Shown: one piece after another, positions 6,577 through 9,675 of the stretch
How the letters are laid out: each line of letters begins with the position of its first letter
Numbering within the stretch: position 1 is the first letter of the stretch
Assembly: GCA_037131145.1 (NCBI GenBank)
Contig: JBAXRP010000176.1
Coordinates: 1 to 9,675 of the forward strand
Source: CAIVAT01 sp037131145
GTDB taxonomy: Bacteria > Bacteroidota > Bacteroidia > Bacteroidales > FEN-979
Reading direction: 5' to 3'
Length of the DNA: 9,675 nt
The notes under the pieces: generated by a model
Told to the model about the DNA's origin: nothing
What the model saw: only the letters and a program-made list of their open reading frames with translations
Database searches by the model: none
Position numbers and translations under genes: made by a program

Positions 6577-6710
6577 TTTTTTACGTCTTTGCGTCATTGA
6601 AGCGATCAGCGTTTTGCGAAGTGAATCTGTGGAACTTAGCGTATTCTCAGTGAAAATCTGTGAAAAAATTGTTACACAGAGGTTTCACAGAGAAGTCACA
6701 GAGAGAAATT
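6577..6710. repeat. Degenerate intergenic repeat with inverted arms and 11-bp periodicity
   Basis: The spacer next to the transglycosylase gene contains cgtctttgcgtc, gatcagcgttttgcg and cttagcg motifs. An inverted pair follows: CTCAGTGAAAATCTGTG (6646-6662) against CACAGAGGTTTCACAGAG (6675-6692), with a 12-nt loop. CACAGAG recurs at 6675, 6686 and 6697, exactly 11 bp apart. From memory, strings of the type 'tttgcgtctttgcgt' and 'cacagaggttcacagag' recur between genes in many Bacteroidota and some archaea. No protein is encoded here. Its function is unknown; it could be a mobile-type short repeat or a hairpin in the leader of the transglycosylase mRNA. Confidence 0.6.
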
Positions 6711-6739
6711 TTGAATAATTCAGGCTATTTAAATAACTG

Positions 6740-6772
6740 CAAAAATAGGGTTTTATTTTGTGCAATGTTCAA
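6740..6772 (-). promoter_or_regulatory. Candidate promoter for the transglycosylase-tolC transcript
   Basis: On the minus strand TTG (6772-6770) and TATTTTTG (6747-6740) fit the Bacteroidota -33/-7 pair with a 22-nt gap, inside the accepted range. The leader to the ATG at 6574 would be about 160 nt and would include the inverted repeat. Support is by pattern only. Confidence 0.35.
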
Positions 6773-6811
6773 CGTCAATAGCAACAGTGTTTTATTGCTG
6801 AAATTCAGAAA

Positions 6812-6838
6812 TTCAAGGTTCAAGGTTTCAAGTTCCAG
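6812..6838. repeat. Short degenerate heptamer tandem repeat
   Basis: TTCAAGG TTCAAGG TTTCAAG TTCCAG runs with a 7-bp period on the plus strand. Read on the minus strand it is CTGGAA CTTGAAA CCTTGAA CCTTGAA, close to the CCTGAAA/CCTGGAA heptamers at the right edge of the window. About four degenerate copies are present. Confidence 0.6.
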
Positions 6839-6900
6839 CTTAGAAATTACCCCTGAATCGTATTATTCCTTTGCAGTTCCTCCTGCAATGGTTAAAACGC

Positions 6901-6908
6901 TATTTTTG
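6901..6908 (+). promoter_or_regulatory. Candidate -7 box for the deiminase gene
   Basis: TATTTTTG matches TAnnTTTG and lies 19 nt before the chosen ATG at 6928, giving a leader of perhaps a dozen nucleotides. The nearest upstream TTTG (6870-6873) is 27 nt away, longer than usual, so the -33 element is weak. Confidence 0.3.
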
Positions 6909-6927
6909 TAACCATATTCAAACTCAG

Positions 6928-8967
6928 ATGAAACAGATTTTTACTTTGATTTTTCTGGCGCTTACAACAATTGCCGGTTTTAGCCAGGATACCATGCGAA
7001 TGGAACAACAGCCGTTGCGGCACGAAATGACTCCCGAAGAATTACTACGTAAAGGGGAAATTGGTCGGGGCTTTGTTGAAACCGCGCCCCCGGCTGGACC
7101 TATAAGGAATATTCCCGAATATGACCGGATGCAGGGCGCTCTTGTTCGTTACCCATTCGGCATTCCTATTGCGCTTATAAAGGAAATGGCTATGGATATT
7201 ACAGTAACAACTGTTGTGGCGTCAAATTCCCAGAAAAATACCGTAATCAGCCAATATGTGGCTAATGGAGTGGACACCAGCCATTGCAATTTTCTTATTG
7301 CGCAATCCGACAGTTACTGGACCCGCGATTATGGACCCTGGTTTGAATCCGACAGCGCCAATCAGATTGGCATTGTTGACTTTCCATATAATCGTCCGCG
7401 ACCCAATGATGATGAAATTCCAAAGCTGATGGCGGCAATGCTTGGGATACCATGGTTTGGCATGAATGTGATTTCTACCGGAGGAAATTACATGACAGAT
7501 GGTTTCGGCGAGAGCGCTTCTACCGATCTGGTATGGAATGAAAATCCCTCCCAAACTCCCGCGCAGATTGCCGAAAAAATGAATAATTACCTCGGAATTA
7601 CAAACTTTCAGGTAGTTCCGGATCCAAATCTCTCTTCAACTATTGATCACATTGATTGCTGGGCGAAATTCCTGACCCCCGACAGGATTCTTATCAGGAA
7701 AGTACTTACATCCGATCCTGAATATAACGCTCTCGAATCGGCGGCAGCCTATTGGGCTTCACAAACCTGTTCATTCGGTTACAATTATAAGGTTTTCAGG
7801 GTGCAAACCCCACAGGATCAGCCTTACTCGAACTCGGTAATCCTAAATAACAAGGTTCTTGTCCCTTTTATGAATTCCCCCTGGGACGACAGCGCGAAAG
7901 CTGTGTATGAAGCTGCCATGCCTGGCTATGAAGTCATCGGTTTCATCGGGAATCCATCAACGCCCTGGGTTTCAACCGACGCTCTTCATTGTCGCGTTAT
8001 GGGAATTGCCGATATCGGACTTTTGCACATCAATCATTTCCCGCTAACCGGTAATCAGCCCTGCGAAACCGCGTATCCGATTGATGCTGATATTATCGCA
8101 AGCAGTCATCAACCGGTAATTGCCGATTCGGTTCTTATCCACTACCGGGTAAATGGCGGTTCATTTAACCTTGTTTCGATGCAACAAACTTCAGCGAATC
8201 ATTACCACGGAGTCATCCCAAAACAGCCCGCAGGAAGCCTGGTTGAGTATTTCCTCTCGGCTGCCGACGAATCGGGACGTCGCGAAACCATGCCGCTCAT
8301 TGGCGCCGCAGATCCATACAAGTTCAATACTGTTTACACAAACCTTGCAGCAGTTCCCGATACACTCTGGTTCCTGACGCGGGAGGATTGCGTCTCAGGG
8401 AAGATAACACAATTGCACAATTATCTCTCCTCAGCGCTCTCTCTCAACCAGGTTCAACAAAACGGCTCGCTTCCGTGGTATGTAGATTCAATGTCGGTGT
8501 CAACCCTGCCTTATTTGATAAATCCGGGCAACAGCGTTGCCATCCGCGTAAAAATGACATTGCCCATTAGTTGTGCTCCAGGTATGCTTTTTGAGGTTGA
8601 CAGCCTGAAATACACAACCGCCGCCGGCGATCAATACGTAATCATCATGGTAAACAGCGATTTGCTGACCGGGATCAATTACCAGAAATCATTACCCGTA
8701 CTTGGTAATAATTATCCTAACCCATTCAGGAACGCAACAACCATTCCTGTGATTATAACCCGTCGAAGTCATGTTACACTCGAAATACTCGATATGCGCG
8801 GGGTGAAAGTTACAACTTTGCTGGATGGAGTTTTTGAGCCTGGTCAGTGCGCAGTTACCTGGAATGGCGACGACCGCAATGGAAATAAACTTCCATCAGG
8901 AATTTACTTTTACCGGTTAACCGGCGAAAATCAAACTTCGACCAAACGTTTGGTTTTAATTGAATAA
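6928..8967 (+). CDS. Secreted peptidylarginine deiminase-like enzyme (agmatine deiminase/PPAD superfamily) with T9SS sorting domain
   Basis: The protein has 679 residues from ATG 6928. A longer frame from TTG 6871 is disfavoured because this ATG opens a signal peptide (MKQIFTLIFLALTTIAGFSQ). The catalytic domain spans about 55-375: WTRDYGPWF (131-139) with Asp134, HID (241-243) giving His241 and Asp243, Asn302 in YSNSVILNN, and nucleophile Cys355 in DALHCRVMG. These match PPAD Asp130, His236, Asp238, Asn297 and Cys351. Arg156 and Arg158 in NRPRPNDD fall where PPAD uses Arg152/Arg154 to hold the C-terminal carboxylate, so the predicted reaction is citrullination of C-terminal arginines of peptides, with release of ammonia. 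An Ig-like domain follows (about 392-468), then an extra domain (about 471-588, two Cys) and a T9SS C-terminal domain (590-679: NNYPNPF, LEILDMRG, LPSGIYFYRL, KRLVLIE). It should be exported and cell-attached or released. 'Agmatine deiminase' would be the automatic but weaker name. Confidence 0.88.
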   Translation: MKQIFTLIFLALTTIAGFSQDTMRMEQQPLRHEMTPEELLRKGEIGRGFVETAPPAGPIRNIPEYDRMQGALVRYPFGIPIALIKEMAMDITVTTVVASNSQKNTVISQYVANGVDTSHCNFLIAQSDSYWTRDYGPWFESDSANQIGIVDFPYNRPRPNDDEIPKLMAAMLGIPWFGMNVISTGGNYMTDGFGESASTDLVWNENPSQTPAQIAEKMNNYLGITNFQVVPDPNLSSTIDHIDCWAKFLTPDRILIRKVLTSDPEYNALESAAAYWASQTCSFGYNYKVFRVQTPQDQPYSNSVILNNKVLVPFMNSPWDDSAKAVYEAAMPGYEVIGFIGNPSTPWVSTDALHCRVMGIADIGLLHINHFPLTGNQPCETAYPIDADIIASSHQPVIADSVLIHYRVNGGSFNLVSMQQTSANHYHGVIPKQPAGSLVEYFLSAADESGRRETMPLIGAADPYKFNTVYTNLAAVPDTLWFLTREDCVSGKITQLHNYLSSALSLNQVQQNGSLPWYVDSMSVSTLPYLINPGNSVAIRVKMTLPISCAPGMLFEVDSLKYTTAAGDQYVIIMVNSDLLTGINYQKSLPVLGNNYPNPFRNATTIPVIITRRSHVTLEILDMRGVKVTTLLDGVFEPGQCAVTWNGDDRNGNKLPSGIYFYRLTGENQTSTKRLVLIE

Positions 8968-9020
8968 TCACCCAGATATCATTTTTTCACAAATTCATTA
9001 AAATCACTCCATCTCAAACC

Positions 9021-9510
9021 ATGACAGGGAAGGTCAGCCACGAGACGTTTGCCGGGTTTCTTTCAGAGTTGACAAGCGCTGGCATCAAAGTCAGGGCGAT
9101 CAATGGCAAACATGACATGGGCGCTGGCGCGCCTGGCTGAAGCTGCAGCCAAAGGGAAAATGGTGTTCGGCATTATGCATCACGCGCTGATCAATCATAA
9201 TACTGACCAGAATCTGTCATTCTCGGATTTGGTCGTGGATCGCTCATCAACGGTATCCGACTCGCTCATGAATGGGGGATTAAAGGTGGTGTTCACCGGA
9301 CATGGTCATGCATCCGACATCGTTAAAAAGACAACAGGCAACAATTTTTTATACGACATTGAAACTATCTCAACCGTTGTTTATCCCTGTACCTACCGGA
9401 TGATCGCATATATTAAAGATTCTGCACTGATCATTTTTTGCTATGACCTGCCGCCCGCCGACAATTCGCTGATGATCTGCCTGAAGTCGGGCGCCTCCTA
9501 TAAAAAATAG
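9021..9510 (+). pseudogene. Remnant of a calcineurin-like metallophosphoesterase gene (truncated, internal deletion, frameshift)
   Basis: Two pieces of one family lie in different frames. Piece one (9021-9140) reads TGKVSHETFAGFLSELTSAG then IKVRAINGKHDM and stops at TGA 9138. It corresponds to the 'GEKVSHE...VFVINGNHD' part of extracellular metallophosphoesterases, with Asn of the metal-binding NHD motif changed to Lys. Piece two, one frame over (9103-9510), reads TWALARLAEAAAKGKMVFGI, then MHHALINH and GLKVVFTGHGHASDI, the C-terminal metal-binding part with its GHxH motif, and ends at TAG 9508. The N-terminus (signal peptide, first metal-binding Asp/His) and roughly 100 or more residues between the pieces are missing. 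The junction lies near 9112-9120. Only 53 bp separate it from the deiminase stop. It cannot make an active enzyme. The family call is firm; the deletion size is an estimate from memory of the family. Confidence 0.8.
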
Positions 9511-9620
9511 GCGAGATAATACCTTTCTCAATTTCTAATAATTCCCCGTGATCCGTCAATAATTTATGTCGGAAAATAGATTTGAGGAAAAACCGTAGTT
9601 CTTGATCCCCCTCTTCCGAA
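9511..9620. other. Spacer without recognisable gene or signal
   Basis: No coding frame, hairpin or promoter box that I would support is visible between the phosphoesterase remnant and the heptamer repeat. It includes an AT-rich stretch followed by a short pyrimidine-rich segment (CCCCCTCTTCC) just before the repeats. Confidence 0.4.
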
Positions 9621-9675
9621 AAACCTGAAACCTGAAACCTGAAACCTGAAACCTGGAACCTGAAACCTGAAACCT
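9621..9675. repeat. CCTGAAA heptamer tandem repeat, cut by the window edge
   Basis: Starting at 9624 there are seven full 7-bp units: CCTGAAA four times, CCTGGAA once (9652-9658), then CCTGAAA twice, followed by CCT at the edge. Three further matching bases precede it. Only one base differs across the array, so it is recent or kept uniform. Heptamer arrays of this kind occur between genes in Bacteroidota; the total copy number is unknown because the array continues outside the window. Confidence 0.92.

Noticed and set aside
6660..6911. An 83-codon plus-strand frame in the divergent spacer
   Set aside because: It spans the inverted repeat and heptamer array and reads as translated repeat DNA.
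6928..8967. Plain cytoplasmic agmatine deiminase
   Set aside because: A signal peptide, Ig-like domains, a T9SS sorting domain and the PPAD arginine pair all point to an exported peptidylarginine-type enzyme.
9621..9675. CRISPR array
   Set aside because: Units are 7 bp, directly adjacent and without spacers, so this is a simple tandem repeat.

Overview
The window reads as chromosomal DNA from a member of the Bacteroidota, probably near the Bacteroidales, although the exact lineage cannot be fixed from the sequence alone. The reasons are a secreted deiminase with a type IX secretion (T9SS) C-terminal sorting domain, a PorT-like outer-membrane barrel, a TolC protein with the family's usual Trp-rich C-terminal half, start sites that mostly lack Shine-Dalgarno sequences, and several TAnnTTTG (-7) promoter-like boxes. 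Base composition is moderate, with AT-rich spacers.

Positions 1-6574 are all read from the minus strand. In transcription order they are: a MltD-like lytic transglycosylase with three LysM domains (6574-4775); 48 bp later a TolC-family outer-membrane protein (4726-3419); a small outer-membrane beta-barrel (3213-2584); and 23 bp later mtnA, methylthioribose-1-phosphate isomerase (2560-1481, GTG start behind a strong GGAGG). Next comes a small antitoxin gene (1346-1131) overlapping a broken MazF/PemK toxin gene (1147-857), and finally the first 223 codons of a secreted Asp-box/VPS10-like beta-propeller protein (671 to the left edge). The first three are envelope genes. mtnA is a metabolic gene with no other methionine-salvage gene in view.

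Positions 6575-6927 form a divergent spacer holding a degenerate inverted and 11-bp-periodic repeat, a short heptamer repeat and two candidate promoters. To its right, on the plus strand, 6928-8967 encodes a secreted peptidylarginine-deiminase-like enzyme. It carries the catalytic Asp/His/Asp/Asn/Cys set and the paired arginines of Porphyromonas gingivalis PPAD, followed by Ig-like domains and a T9SS sorting domain. After it, 9021-9510 holds the wreck of a calcineurin-like metallophosphoesterase gene, with N-terminal loss, an internal deletion and a frame change. The window ends inside a CCTGAAA heptamer tandem repeat.

The points most worth a second look are the PPAD-like enzyme, the doubly damaged toxin beside an intact antitoxin, the phosphoesterase remnant, and the two blocks of related heptamer repeats flanking the deiminase/remnant segment. 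I see no CRISPR array, tRNA, rRNA or transposase, and no clear new multi-gene system.
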